NCBI GenBank assembly: GCA_036272915.1
Contig: DATAXV010000045.1
Location: 1 to 33,223, forward strand
Length of the DNA: 33,223 nt
Reading direction: 5' to 3'
Origin: DATAXV01 sp036272915
GTDB taxonomy: Bacteria > Chloroflexota > Dormibacteria > Dormibacterales > Dormibacteraceae
The position numbers and the translations under genes are program-made. Of this stretch, positions 8,781 through 15,884 are shown piece after piece. A model generated the notes under the pieces. It saw only the letters and a list, made by a program, of their open reading frames with translations, was not told the DNA's origin and did not search any database. Each line of letters starts with the position of its first letter. Within the stretch, counting starts at the first letter, position 1.

Positions 8781-9682
8781 TGCAGGCATCGCTGACCAGG
8801 CTGGAGGATGGGGACCTCGAGTACCGGTGCGGGAACACCGCCCTCTTCCGCTACGTCACGGCGCCCCCCGAGCCGCTTATGGAGTCGCCGAAGTCTCACT
8901 TCCACCCCCTGCGCACCCTGGCCGGCGACGTCGTCACCATCCACCGCCCCTGGGACCACGCCTGGCACCACGGCCTCTCCATGACCGCCTCCCAGCTCTC
9001 CGGCCAGAACTTCTGGGGCGGCCCCACCTACCTGCGCGACCGCGGCTACGCCCAGCTCGACAACAACGGCAGCATCCTCCACCGGGATTGGGAGGAGCAG
9101 GCGGGGACGCCGGAGCGGCCGGTCCTCCGAGAGCGGCTGGAGTGGGTCGCCTCGACCGGAAGCGTCTGGATCGACGAGCTGCGCACGATCGCGGTGACGG
9201 AGGTCGACATCAACGAGGGATGGTGGGCCCTGCGCCTCGGCTTCAGCCTCCGCAACGTCACCGACTCGACCCTGACCTTCGGCTCCCCGACCACCGCCGG
9301 ACGGCCGGCGGCCGGCTACGGAGGACTCTTCTGGCGCGGTCCGCGCTCCTTCCTCGGCGGCCACATCCGGGCGGAGGGCGGCCTCGACGGCCCCGATGTG
9401 ATGGGCCGGCGGGCGCGATGGCTCGCCTTCACCGGCCATCACGACGAGACCATGGGCGTCTCCACCCTGGTCTTCGCCGACACCCCGTCCAATCCGCGCT
9501 ATCCCAACAAGTGGTTCGTGCGCAACCAGCCCTACGCCTGCGCCAGCTGCGCCTTCATGTTCGACGAGGAGTACGACCTGGCGGCGGGTGTCGAGCTCCG
9601 GCTCGAATACGACGTCATCATCGCCGCCGGCGAGTGGGAGGGTGACGCGGTCGAGTCCGGCCTGGGCCGCCTGCGGGGCTGA
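8780..9682 (+). CDS. DUF6807 (PmoA-like) family protein
   Basis: A 300-residue protein of the family once labelled methane oxygenase PmoA and now DUF6807. It is unrelated in function to particulate methane monooxygenase. Recognisable segments are SHFHPLRTLAGDVVTIHRPWDHAWHHGL, the GGLFWRGPRSF block and ARWLAFTGHHDE. There is no signal peptide. The many His residues suggest a sugar-binding beta-sandwich like aldose epimerases, but no activity is established. The ATG at 8780 is preferred over GTG 8777 because GAGGAGG (8766-8772) is then 7 nt away. It overlaps the preceding stop by one base. Genes of this family commonly accompany Gfo/Idh/MocA dehydrogenases, as here. Confidence 0.85.
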   Translation: MQASLTRLEDGDLEYRCGNTALFRYVTAPPEPLMESPKSHFHPLRTLAGDVVTIHRPWDHAWHHGLSMTASQLSGQNFWGGPTYLRDRGYAQLDNNGSILHRDWEEQAGTPERPVLRERLEWVASTGSVWIDELRTIAVTEVDINEGWWALRLGFSLRNVTDSTLTFGSPTTAGRPAAGYGGLFWRGPRSFLGGHIRAEGGLDGPDVMGRRARWLAFTGHHDETMGVSTLVFADTPSNPRYPNKWFVRNQPYACASCAFMFDEEYDLAAGVELRLEYDVIIAAGEWEGDAVESGLGRLRG

Positions 9683-9692
9683 GCGGCCGCGG

Positions 9693-10094
9693 TCAGCGGC
9701 CGAGGAGCACGACCAGGGACCAGAAGATGGCGACGCAGCCGAGCAGGCCGAGCGGAGCGCCGAGGCCGACGCCGTTGGCGCGCACGCGGTCGACCCGAGC
9801 CCTGGTCGGTCGCGCCGGGTCGTAGGCGATCCGGACCGTCGCCCCCGGCCGCCCCGCCGGGAGCAGCGTCGCCAGCTCCGCCTCCGTCTCCACGCTCCTC
9901 CCCGACTCGGGGACGAAGCGGATCGTGGTCCGGTAGCGCCGGCCGTCGAGGCGGACCGAGATGATCGTCCCGCTCACCCGCCGGGCCGAGGCCAGGAAGC
10001 TCAGGGCCTGGCGGCTGACCGTGAAGCCGAGGATGAGCAGCACCAGACCGAGCAGGAGAAACAGCACCACCGTGAGCACGCTGTCATTCTCCAC
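9693..10094 (-). CDS. DUF3592-like membrane protein
   Basis: A 133-residue protein with one hydrophobic helix at each end (about 5-24, VLTVVLFLLLGLVLLILGF; and 109-131). The central soluble beta-rich section carries GTIISVRLDGRRYRTTIRF and VRIAYDPARPTRARVDR. This layout and the AYDPxxP motif match DUF3592, a family of unknown function. The GTG at 10094 lies 27 nt after the MarR stop on the same strand, so the two may be co-transcribed. It ends 10 nt from the convergent DUF6807 gene. Confidence 0.75.
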   Translation of the reverse strand: MENDSVLTVVLFLLLGLVLLILGFTVSRQALSFLASARRVSGTIISVRLDGRRYRTTIRFVPESGRSVETEAELATLLPAGRPGATVRIAYDPARPTRARVDRVRANGVGLGAPLGLLGCVAIFWSLVVLLGR

Positions 10095-10121
10095 CGCCGC
10101 GGCCGGCCCGGAGCGTCCGCG

Positions 10122-10589
10122 TCAGGGTCGGGACTGCCCGCTCTCGTCGACGGTCCGCCGGATCAGCTCGTTGAGCAGCTCGATGTGGTGGCGGATGTCC
10201 TCCAGCTCCTCCGATTCGCGGTCGGACAGGACCGCGGCCAGGCGCTCCCGGCGGCGGTCGCGCAGCTGCGCGGTGCGCCGGTGTCCCTCGGCCGTGGCCG
10301 TGAGCAGGCTGGACCGCCGGTCGTCGGGGTCGGAGCCCCGGCTGACCAGCCCCTGCCGGACGAGCCGGTTCACCTGCCGCGTCACCGTCGAGTCGTCGAG
10401 CCCGAGCCGCAGCGCCAGCCGGTTGGCCGTCACCGGCCCCTCCTCCTCCTCCATGCAGACGAGGAGCGTGTAGCCGGCCCGATCCATGCCCTCGTAGAGG
10501 TCGGTCCGTCTCACGACCTGCTCCATGCCGCGCGCCAGCAGCGCGAGCTCGAACTCGATCCCCTGGATCGCACCGGCCCTGACCGCCAC
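10122..10589 (-). CDS. MarR family transcriptional regulator
   Basis: A 155-residue winged-helix regulator. The DNA-binding part reads GPVTANRLALRLGLDDSTVTRQVNRLVRQGLVSR, followed by the wing DPDDRRSSLLTATAEG typical of MarR. Helices at both ends would form the dimer. Starts at 10667 or ATG 10637 are possible in the frame, but they would place the palindrome at 10616-10628 inside the coding sequence and lack a ribosome binding site. GTG 10589 gives a normal MarR length and leaves the palindrome as an operator. It is divergent from the USP-like gene at 10649 and probably represses both. The ligand is unknown. Confidence 0.85.
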   Translation of the reverse strand: MAVRAGAIQGIEFELALLARGMEQVVRRTDLYEGMDRAGYTLLVCMEEEEGPVTANRLALRLGLDDSTVTRQVNRLVRQGLVSRGSDPDDRRSSLLTATAEGHRRTAQLRDRRRERLAAVLSDRESEELEDIRHHIELLNELIRRTVDESGQSRP

Positions 10590-10615
10590 TTCCGCGTTCT
10601 TCAGGCCCAAAGAAG

Positions 10616-10628
10616 CTGTATGATACAG
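10616..10628. promoter_or_regulatory. Palindromic operator and shared -10 region between marR and the USP-like gene
   Basis: CTGTATGATACAG is a perfect 6-1-6 inverted repeat. Rightward it contains TATGAT and leftward TATCAT, both good -10 boxes. For the leftward promoter, TTGCCT lies 18 bp upstream as a -35. Implied start sites fall about 20-25 nt from GTG 10589 and ATG 10649. A MarR dimer here would block both promoters. The site assignment is inference from position and symmetry. Confidence 0.6.
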
Positions 10629-10648
10629 ACAGTTCATAAAGGAAGGCA

Positions 10649-11422
10649 ATGACGATGACGGATACACCTCCGAAATCGTGGTCCAGAGAGATACTGGTCC
10701 TCCTCGAGGGCGATCTCTCCGAACTGGGCGTGCTGCGGGTCGCGGGCCAGCGCGGGGACGCCATGGAACGGCCGCCCCTGGTCTCGTGGCTGGACGGCCG
10801 CAGCGGGGCCGGACGCCCCCTCCTCTCCGCCTTCGCCGGAGACGCCGGTTTCCGCGAGCTCGACCCGGAGAGCGTGCCCGGCCTGCTCCAGTCCGACGGC
10901 TGCCGTGCCGTGATTCTCTCCCAGCGAGCCTGGCGAAGCCGCGCCCACCACCTCTGGCGCCACCTCCAGTCCTCCACCGTCTACATCTGCAACCGGAGCC
11001 GGCCGAGCCCGAGGCGCTTCCTCTGCTGCGCCGACACGCCCGAGGCGGCGGCGCGGATGCGGGGCCGCGTCAGCACCATCGCCGTCGACGCCAAGCCGCG
11101 GGTCACGGTCCTGCAGGCGGTGCCGCCGCCGGCCGGCTGGGCGCTGGCCATGGGCGACCTCTACGGGATCGCCGCGCCTCCTCCCCCGCGCCGGGACATG
11201 GTCAGGCGCGAGGACTGGGGCGAGACCATAGTCATGGACTGGACCCCTCCCGACGTCGCCGTGCGCGCCGCCTGCAGCGCGGTGCGGCCGGACCTGGTCG
11301 TGGTCGGCTGGCACCGGCATCACCTGCCGCTGCCCGACCGTATCCTCCACCCCACCGCCTGGCGCCTCTCCACCGAGCTCCCCTACGACACCCTGCTGCT
11401 GCCGCTCGACGGCGGCCGCTGA
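10649..11422 (+). CDS. Divergent universal stress protein-like protein
   Basis: A 257-residue soluble protein. The C-terminal half resembles a UspA fold: a first strand RRFLCCADTPEAAARM, a strand PRVTVLQAVPPP, and near the end RPDLVVVGWHRHH then LPYDTLLLPLDGGR, matching the usual DLVVVGSHG...VLVVP ending. The Gly-rich ATP-binding motif is absent, so nucleotide binding is doubtful. The N-terminal half (REILVLLEGDLSELGVLRVAG onward) may be a second, more degraded copy. AAAGGAAGG precedes the ATG by 2 nt. It is divergent from marR and shares its operator. Its last 40 nt overlap the 3' end of the convergent Nudix gene. Family assignment is tentative. Confidence 0.6.
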   Translation: MTMTDTPPKSWSREILVLLEGDLSELGVLRVAGQRGDAMERPPLVSWLDGRSGAGRPLLSAFAGDAGFRELDPESVPGLLQSDGCRAVILSQRAWRSRAHHLWRHLQSSTVYICNRSRPSPRRFLCCADTPEAAARMRGRVSTIAVDAKPRVTVLQAVPPPAGWALAMGDLYGIAAPPPPRRDMVRREDWGETIVMDWTPPDVAVRAACSAVRPDLVVVGWHRHHLPLPDRILHPTAWRLSTELPYDTLLLPLDGGR

Positions 11423-11889
11423 TCGCGGGCGGCGACCGCCTCCCCGACGATCCGCGCGTGCTCGGGGAGGAGTCCCTCCGGCAGCCCGTCGGGGGCGAAG
11501 AAGCGGATCTCCAGCACCTCTCCCGGGTCGGGCCTGGCGACCCCTCCCGCCAGCCGGGCGGTGAAGAAGAACTCGAGGCGGAAGCGGAAGCCGGAGACCG
11601 CGCGCAGCAGCCGGACGTCGCCGATGGCAAGGCGGCTCTCCTCCCGGACCTCGCGAGCCAGCGCCTCCTCCAGCGACTCCCGCGGCTCGACGTAGCCGCC
11701 GGGCAGACCCCAGGATCCGTCCGCCCAGAAGCGATGGCGCTGGAGCAGGATCCGGCCCTCGTCGTCGAAGACGACGCCGGCGACGGCGACCAGGAAGGTC
11801 GCGTGCGTGAGCCGGAGCACCCGCCAGCGGAGCCCGGAGCGGAGCAGCCGCCAGATCGCGGCGAGGACGGCGTAGACCGATCGCCTCAT
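11383..11889 (-). CDS. Nudix hydrolase
   Basis: A 168-residue protein with a Nudix box at about residues 65-87: GYVEPRESLEEALAREVREE. The REVxEE core that binds divalent metal is intact, but the Gly after EE-x is Arg here. Nudix enzymes hydrolyse nucleoside diphosphates linked to another moiety; the substrate cannot be told. The N-terminus (YAVLAAIWRLLRSGLRWRVLRL) is a basic amphipathic extension that might associate with membrane. The ATG at 11889 has GGAGG about 10 nt upstream. The tail overlaps the convergent USP-like gene by 40 nt. Confidence 0.88.
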   Translation of the reverse strand: MRRSVYAVLAAIWRLLRSGLRWRVLRLTHATFLVAVAGVVFDDEGRILLQRHRFWADGSWGLPGGYVEPRESLEEALAREVREESRLAIGDVRLLRAVSGFRFRLEFFFTARLAGGVARPDPGEVLEIRFFAPDGLPEGLLPEHARIVGEAVAARDQRPPSSGSSRVS

Positions 11890-12029
11890 CGCCGGCGCCC
11901 CTCCGCGACGGAATCGCCGGCGGGCCTCACCTGGGAGCGATCTGCGCCGCCGACCGTCGTTTGCCTCGGCGACCCCGCCATCAAACCTGAAGCATATGGC
12001 TGGTCCCGGGGAGGTGCCGGGAGCCTCGG

Positions 12030-12035
12030 TACAAT
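12030..12035 (+). promoter_or_regulatory. Candidate -10 box upstream of the broken response regulator
   Basis: TACAAT, 62 nt before the ATG at 12098, in the 200-bp gap between the divergent Nudix and response-regulator genes. No clear -35 is seen 17 bp upstream. Confidence 0.3.
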
Positions 12036-12097
12036 CGGGCCCGGCCGGCGACCCGGCGGGGCGCCCACCATCACCGTCTACGGGCAGCGGAGTGCGA

Positions 12098-12549
12098 ATG
12101 CGGGAATCGACCGAACCCGGCCCGATCAGGATCCTGGTCGCCGACGACCACTGGGTCGTCCGGCAGGGTCTGGAACTGTTCCTGGGGGGCGAGCCCGGGC
12201 TGACCGTGGTCGTCGGGGCCCGCGACGGCGAGGAGGCGGTACGCCCGGTTGCGGAGCTCGGTCCCGAGATCATCCTGACAGACATCCTCATGCCCGGCAT
12301 GGACGGCATCCGGGCCACGGCGCGCATCAGGGCCGACATGCCCGGCGTCGAGATCATCGCCCTGACCAGCGTCCTCCGCGACGACAGCGTATCCGACGCG
12401 ATCCGGGCTGGTGCTGATCTCCACCCTCTCCAACGCGGCCAGCCGCCGCCTCGTGTCAGGCTTCGGGACGGTCGAGGTGGAGAGCCCGGGCCGGCTGCTC
12501 GCCGCGATCCGGTCGATGCGGCGGGAGGCCCTTTGTCGTACCCGACCCT
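12098..12549 (+). pseudogene. Broken response regulator (receiver domain, frame disrupted)
   Basis: The first 105 or so codons are a good receiver domain: IRILVADDHWVVRQGLELFLGG, the phospho-acceptor Asp in IILTDILMPGMDG, and IIALTSVLRDDSVSDAIRAGA. Near 12415 the family similarity ends, and neither the GYLxK strand nor a LuxR helix-turn-helix follows. In the +1 frame the next 50 codons (LVLISTLSNAASRRLV, then ESPGRLLAAIRSMRREA) resemble the last two strand-helix units of a receiver domain and stop at 12547-12549. The locus looks like the front of one regulator joined out of frame to the back of another receiver. The original frame runs on without similarity to 12697, overlapping nhaA. GGAG lies 5 nt before the ATG. 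Confidence 0.65.
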
Positions 12550-12596
12550 GAGCCCTTCGCAGGTTCTCAACCGCCGGGGTGGCGGCCCACGCTGCA

Positions 12597-14609
12597 ATGA
12601 GTGCCCCCTCGCCGCACGGGACCGGCACGCTTGGCCTCATGGAACCGAACCCGCCCATCCAGCCGACCGCCGAGTCGACGTCCCTCATGCCCGGTGAGAT
12701 GACGCCGGGCATGGGTGCCATGGAGGGCATGTCCGGCGGACAGACGATGCGCTCTGCCGGTTGGTCGAGCCCGCTCCGCTCCTTCCTGACCACGGAGGCA
12801 GGAAGCGCGGCGGTGCTCGTCGCCGCCGTCGCTCTCGCCCTGGCCTGGGCGAACGTCGCGCCCGGGGCGTACGACTCGTTCTGGACCATGGACTTCCCGG
12901 TCCGGATCGGACCGGTGGCGGCGAACCTCGAGCTGCGGACCTGGGTCAACAGCGGGCTGATGGCCTTCTTCTTCCTGGTCGTCGGCCTGGAGGCGCGGCG
13001 CGAGTTCGATCTCGGCGACCTGCGCGACCGCAGCCGCCTGATCCTCCCCGTCGCCGCCGGTCTGGTCGGCATGGCCGTGCCGGTCGCCATCTACCTCGGG
13101 CTGAACGGCGGCGGGAGGGGCGCCCACGGCTGGGGCGTGGCCATGTCCAGCGACACCGCCCTCGCGCTCGGGGCGTTCGCCCTTCTCGGCCGCGGCGTGC
13201 CCGGCCGGGTGCGCATCTTCCTCCTCACCGTCTTCGTCGTCGACGACGTGATGGCCCTGGCCGTCATCGCCATCGCCTACAGCGGGCGCGTCAACCCGCT
13301 CGCCATCGCCGTCGCCGTGGTCGCCTACGCCGCGCTGCTCCTGAGCCGCCGGCTCCCCTACCCGAGGCGGCGGATCGCCTACATCCTGCTCGGCGTGACG
13401 ATCTGGTCGTCGCTGCTGGTGGGAGGCGTGGATCCGGTCGTCGCCGGGCTCGCGATCGGGCTGGCGACGCTCGCCTACGAGCCGGCCCGCGGGACCCTGG
13501 AGCACGCCATCGCCTCGGTGCGCCTGTTCCGCCAGCAGCCCAGCGCCGAGCTGGTGCAGGAGGCGACGCGGAGCCTGATCGCCTCGCTGTCGCCGAACGA
13601 GCGGCTGCAGCACTCCTTCCACCGCTCGACGAGCTATCTCGTGGTCCCACTCTTCGCCCTGGCCAACGCCGGGATCGCGGTCAACGCGAACCTGGTGACC
13701 CGAGCCCTGGTGGCGCCGATCACGCTCGGTGTCTTCGCCGGCTACGTGCTGGGCAAGCCCCTGGCCGTCCTCGGGACCTCGTGGGTGGTGACGGCGGCCT
13801 CGCGGGGGAGGGTCCGCCCGCAGGTCGGATGGGGCGCCGTCCTCGGCAGCGGCACCATCGCCGGCATCGGCTTCACCGTGTCCCTGCTGATCGCCAACCT
13901 CGCCTTCGCCGGCGACGAGCTGCAGGAGGCGAAGCTCGGCGTGCTCTGCGCCGCGGTCGGGGCGTTCGTGACCAGCGCCGTCGTCTACCGGGTGATGGCC
14001 ATGCTGCCCGAGCCGCGGCGGACCCGCCTGCTCCTCGGCGACGCCCCGCAGCTCATCGACCTCGAGCAGCCGGTCGACCTGACCCGCGACCACGTGCAGG
14101 GGCCCGAGGAGGCGGCCGTCACCGTGGTCGAGTACGGCGACTACGAATGCCCGTGGACGGGCTTGGCGTCGCCGACGACGAAGGAGCTCCTCGCCGCCAA
14201 CCCCGACGTCCGGTACGTGTGGCGGCACCTGCCGCTGAGCGACATCCATGCGCACGCCAAGCTGGCCGCGGAGGCGGCGGAGGCGGCCGGCGCACAGGGC
14301 AAGTTCTGGGCGATGCACGACCTCCTCCTGTCGAATCAGACCGACCTGGAGCCGAGCGACATCGTCGCCTATGCCGAGGATCTCGACCTGGACCTGGACC
14401 GGTTCCGCGACGACCTCGCGGTCCATCTCTACGCGGCGCGGGTCGACCAGGACGTCGAGTCGGCCGACATCAGCGGTGTGGCGGGAACGCCCACCTTCTT
14501 CATCAACGATCAGCGCCACCATGGTGCTCAGGACCTGGGCTCGCTGACCAGGGCCATCGCCATGAGCAGGGCGAGCTCGTCCCGCCCGGCGGTCATGAGC
14601 GAGTCATGA
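12597..14609 (+). CDS. nhaA: Na+/H+ antiporter NhaA fused to a DsbA-like thioredoxin domain
   Basis: A 670-residue two-part protein. After a Met/Pro-rich tail of about 50 residues, residues 60-460 are NhaA, with many membrane helices. It includes MAFFFLVVGLEARREF, AMSSDTALALGAFALLG, the paired ion-binding aspartates in FVVDDVMALAVIAI, and the GTIAGIGFTVSLLIANLAF helix. Residues about 480-660 are a DsbA/thioredoxin-like domain (VTVVEYGDYECPWTG; cis-Pro loop GVAGTPTFFIN). The active site is CPWT rather than CPxC, so it has one cysteine and cannot form the usual disulfide. NhaA exports Na+ in exchange for protons. NhaA-thioredoxin fusions are known in high-GC bacteria. ATG 12597 is chosen; GTG 12579 and ATG 12639 are alternatives, none with a strong ribosome binding site. 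Confidence 0.92.
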   Translation: MSAPSPHGTGTLGLMEPNPPIQPTAESTSLMPGEMTPGMGAMEGMSGGQTMRSAGWSSPLRSFLTTEAGSAAVLVAAVALALAWANVAPGAYDSFWTMDFPVRIGPVAANLELRTWVNSGLMAFFFLVVGLEARREFDLGDLRDRSRLILPVAAGLVGMAVPVAIYLGLNGGGRGAHGWGVAMSSDTALALGAFALLGRGVPGRVRIFLLTVFVVDDVMALAVIAIAYSGRVNPLAIAVAVVAYAALLLSRRLPYPRRRIAYILLGVTIWSSLLVGGVDPVVAGLAIGLATLAYEPARGTLEHAIASVRLFRQQPSAELVQEATRSLIASLSPNERLQHSFHRSTSYLVVPLFALANAGIAVNANLVTRALVAPITLGVFAGYVLGKPLAVLGTSWVVTAASRGRVRPQVGWGAVLGSGTIAGIGFTVSLLIANLAFAGDELQEAKLGVLCAAVGAFVTSAVVYRVMAMLPEPRRTRLLLGDAPQLIDLEQPVDLTRDHVQGPEEAAVTVVEYGDYECPWTGLASPTTKELLAANPDVRYVWRHLPLSDIHAHAKLAAEAAEAAGAQGKFWAMHDLLLSNQTDLEPSDIVAYAEDLDLDLDRFRDDLAVHLYAARVDQDVESADISGVAGTPTFFINDQRHHGAQDLGSLTRAIAMSRASSSRPAVMSES

Positions 14610-14642
14610 CCATGTCCCAACATGAGCCTCTGGCGTGAGCTG

Positions 14643-14990
14643 ATGGATTACCAACTGGAAGTGCTGGCCCTCCGCGCCGGCGACGCCTACCGCACGCCGC
14701 GCTTCCACACGGAGGTGACCGGCTTCGGCCTCGACGTCGACTACCATCCCGCCCCCGACTTCCGGGTCGTGCAGCTGACCCCGCGCGGGGTCGACATCCG
14801 CCACAAGTCGCCCGTCGACACCTGGCAGGGCGGCCGGCGGCCCGATGTCGACCCCGAGCACCACGACCACGCCAGATTCGCCGAGTTCAGTGATCCGGAC
14901 GGCAACGTCCGGGTCTTGCCGGACCGAGGCCACCGCCTGCGGGGAGGCCGGGTCCCCATCGTCAGCGACGTGAACGAAAGGAGAGACTGA
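14643..14990 (+). pseudogene. Internally deleted VOC/glyoxalase family gene
   Basis: The 115-residue reading frame is open but lacks the middle of a VOC protein. The front (MDYQLEVLALRAGDAYRTPR, TGFGLDVDYHPAPDFRVVQL) matches the first beta-alpha unit of bleomycin-resistance/glyoxalase proteins. The back (IRHKSPVDTWQGG, FAEFSDPDGNVRVLPDRG) matches the last unit. About 35-45 residues that normally join them are missing between LTPRG and VDIRHKSP, and the usual VSDVDRAKRFY segment has drifted. A 16-bp palindrome marks the junction. It probably cannot form the paired metal site. An ATG at 14622 would add 7 residues. Its TGA ends on the first base of the next ATG. Confidence 0.65.
14777..14792. 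repeat. Perfect 16-bp palindrome at the VOC deletion junction
   Basis: GACCCCGCGCGGGGTC, a perfect inverted repeat inside the VOC remnant exactly where the middle of the domain is missing. It may be the scar or the cause of the deletion. Confidence 0.6.
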
Positions 14991-15862
14991 TGGGCCTTGC
15001 CTGGCAGCAGGGACCGCTGTCCGGTCATCCGGTCGGCCGGTTCCTCACCGCCCAGCCGCTACCCGAGCGGCTCCTCTACGCGGAGCGCCCGCGCCGCCGG
15101 ATGCGGGTGCAGTTCAACGGCGCCTGGATCGTCGACAGCGAGGACGTCGTGCTCCTGCACGAGCCCGGCCACTACCCCGTGGCCTACTTCCCGATCGGCG
15201 ACATCGCCGAGGGCGCGGTCCGTGGCACCGACCGCGTGACCAGGCACCAGGACCTGGGCGCCACCGCCTGGTTCACGGTCGCCGCCGATGGCAAGGAGGC
15301 CGAGCGCGCGGCCTGGCGGCACGTCGAGCTTCCGCCCTTCGCCGACATGCTGGCGGATCGCATCGCCTTCGCCTGGAGGGCGATGGACGCCTTCTACGAG
15401 GAGGACGAGCGGATCCTCGGGCACGCCGCCGACCAGTACCACCGCATCGACATCCGCAACACCTCCCGCCACCTCGTCGTCCGCCACCAGGGGGCGACGA
15501 TCGCCGACACCCGGTCGCCCAAGGCGCTGTACGAGTCCGGCTTCGCCCCCCGCTGGTACGTCGAGCGGGGCGCCGTCGACATGGCCCGGCTGACCCCCGT
15601 CGAGGGCCAGACCTTCTGCCCCTACAAGGGCCTCTGCAGCTACTTCGACATCGGCGACGCCCGGCACGGCGCGTGGTCCTACGAGGAGGCCTTCACCGAG
15701 GTCGACCGGGTCAACGGCCTCATCTCCTTCGAGGCGGACGTCGTCGAGGTCTACATCGACGACGTGCGCCAGCGACTGGAGCCAGGCCAGCTGGTCCTGC
15801 CCCACGGGGCCGACCGCGGGCTCGACCCCGACGAGTTGAAGCGGCGCGGGCAGGCCGCCTGA
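14990..15862 (+). CDS. Tandem DUF427 domain protein
   Basis: A 290-residue soluble protein with two DUF427 domains. The first spans about residues 35-110 (RMRVQFNGAWIVDSEDVVLLHE, YPVAYFPIGDI). The second spans about 155-265 (HLVVRHQGATIADTRSPKAL, then EGQTFCPYKGLCSYFDI and GLISFEADVVEVYIDD). The second carries the conserved aromatic and Cys residues and is the more typical one. DUF427 function is not established. AGGAGAGA lies just before the ATG at 14990. It follows the VOC remnant with a one-base overlap and is 22 nt from the SDR gene, so the three look like one transcription unit. Confidence 0.85.
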   Translation: MGLAWQQGPLSGHPVGRFLTAQPLPERLLYAERPRRRMRVQFNGAWIVDSEDVVLLHEPGHYPVAYFPIGDIAEGAVRGTDRVTRHQDLGATAWFTVAADGKEAERAAWRHVELPPFADMLADRIAFAWRAMDAFYEEDERILGHAADQYHRIDIRNTSRHLVVRHQGATIADTRSPKALYESGFAPRWYVERGAVDMARLTPVEGQTFCPYKGLCSYFDIGDARHGAWSYEEAFTEVDRVNGLISFEADVVEVYIDDVRQRLEPGQLVLPHGADRGLDPDELKRRGQAA

Positions 15863-15884
15863 AACCCTTGCAGAGGAGAAGCCG

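Noticed and set aside
8780..9682. Particulate methane monooxygenase subunit A
   Set aside because: The old family name is misleading: this protein is soluble with no membrane helices and lies in a sugar-type operon with no pmoB or pmoC.
12567..14522. Long open frame on the minus strand opposite nhaA (about 650 codons)
   Set aside because: It is the antisense of a clearly conserved NhaA-DsbA gene; its composition is Gly/Arg/Asp/His-rich without any domain, as expected from GC-rich codon periodicity.
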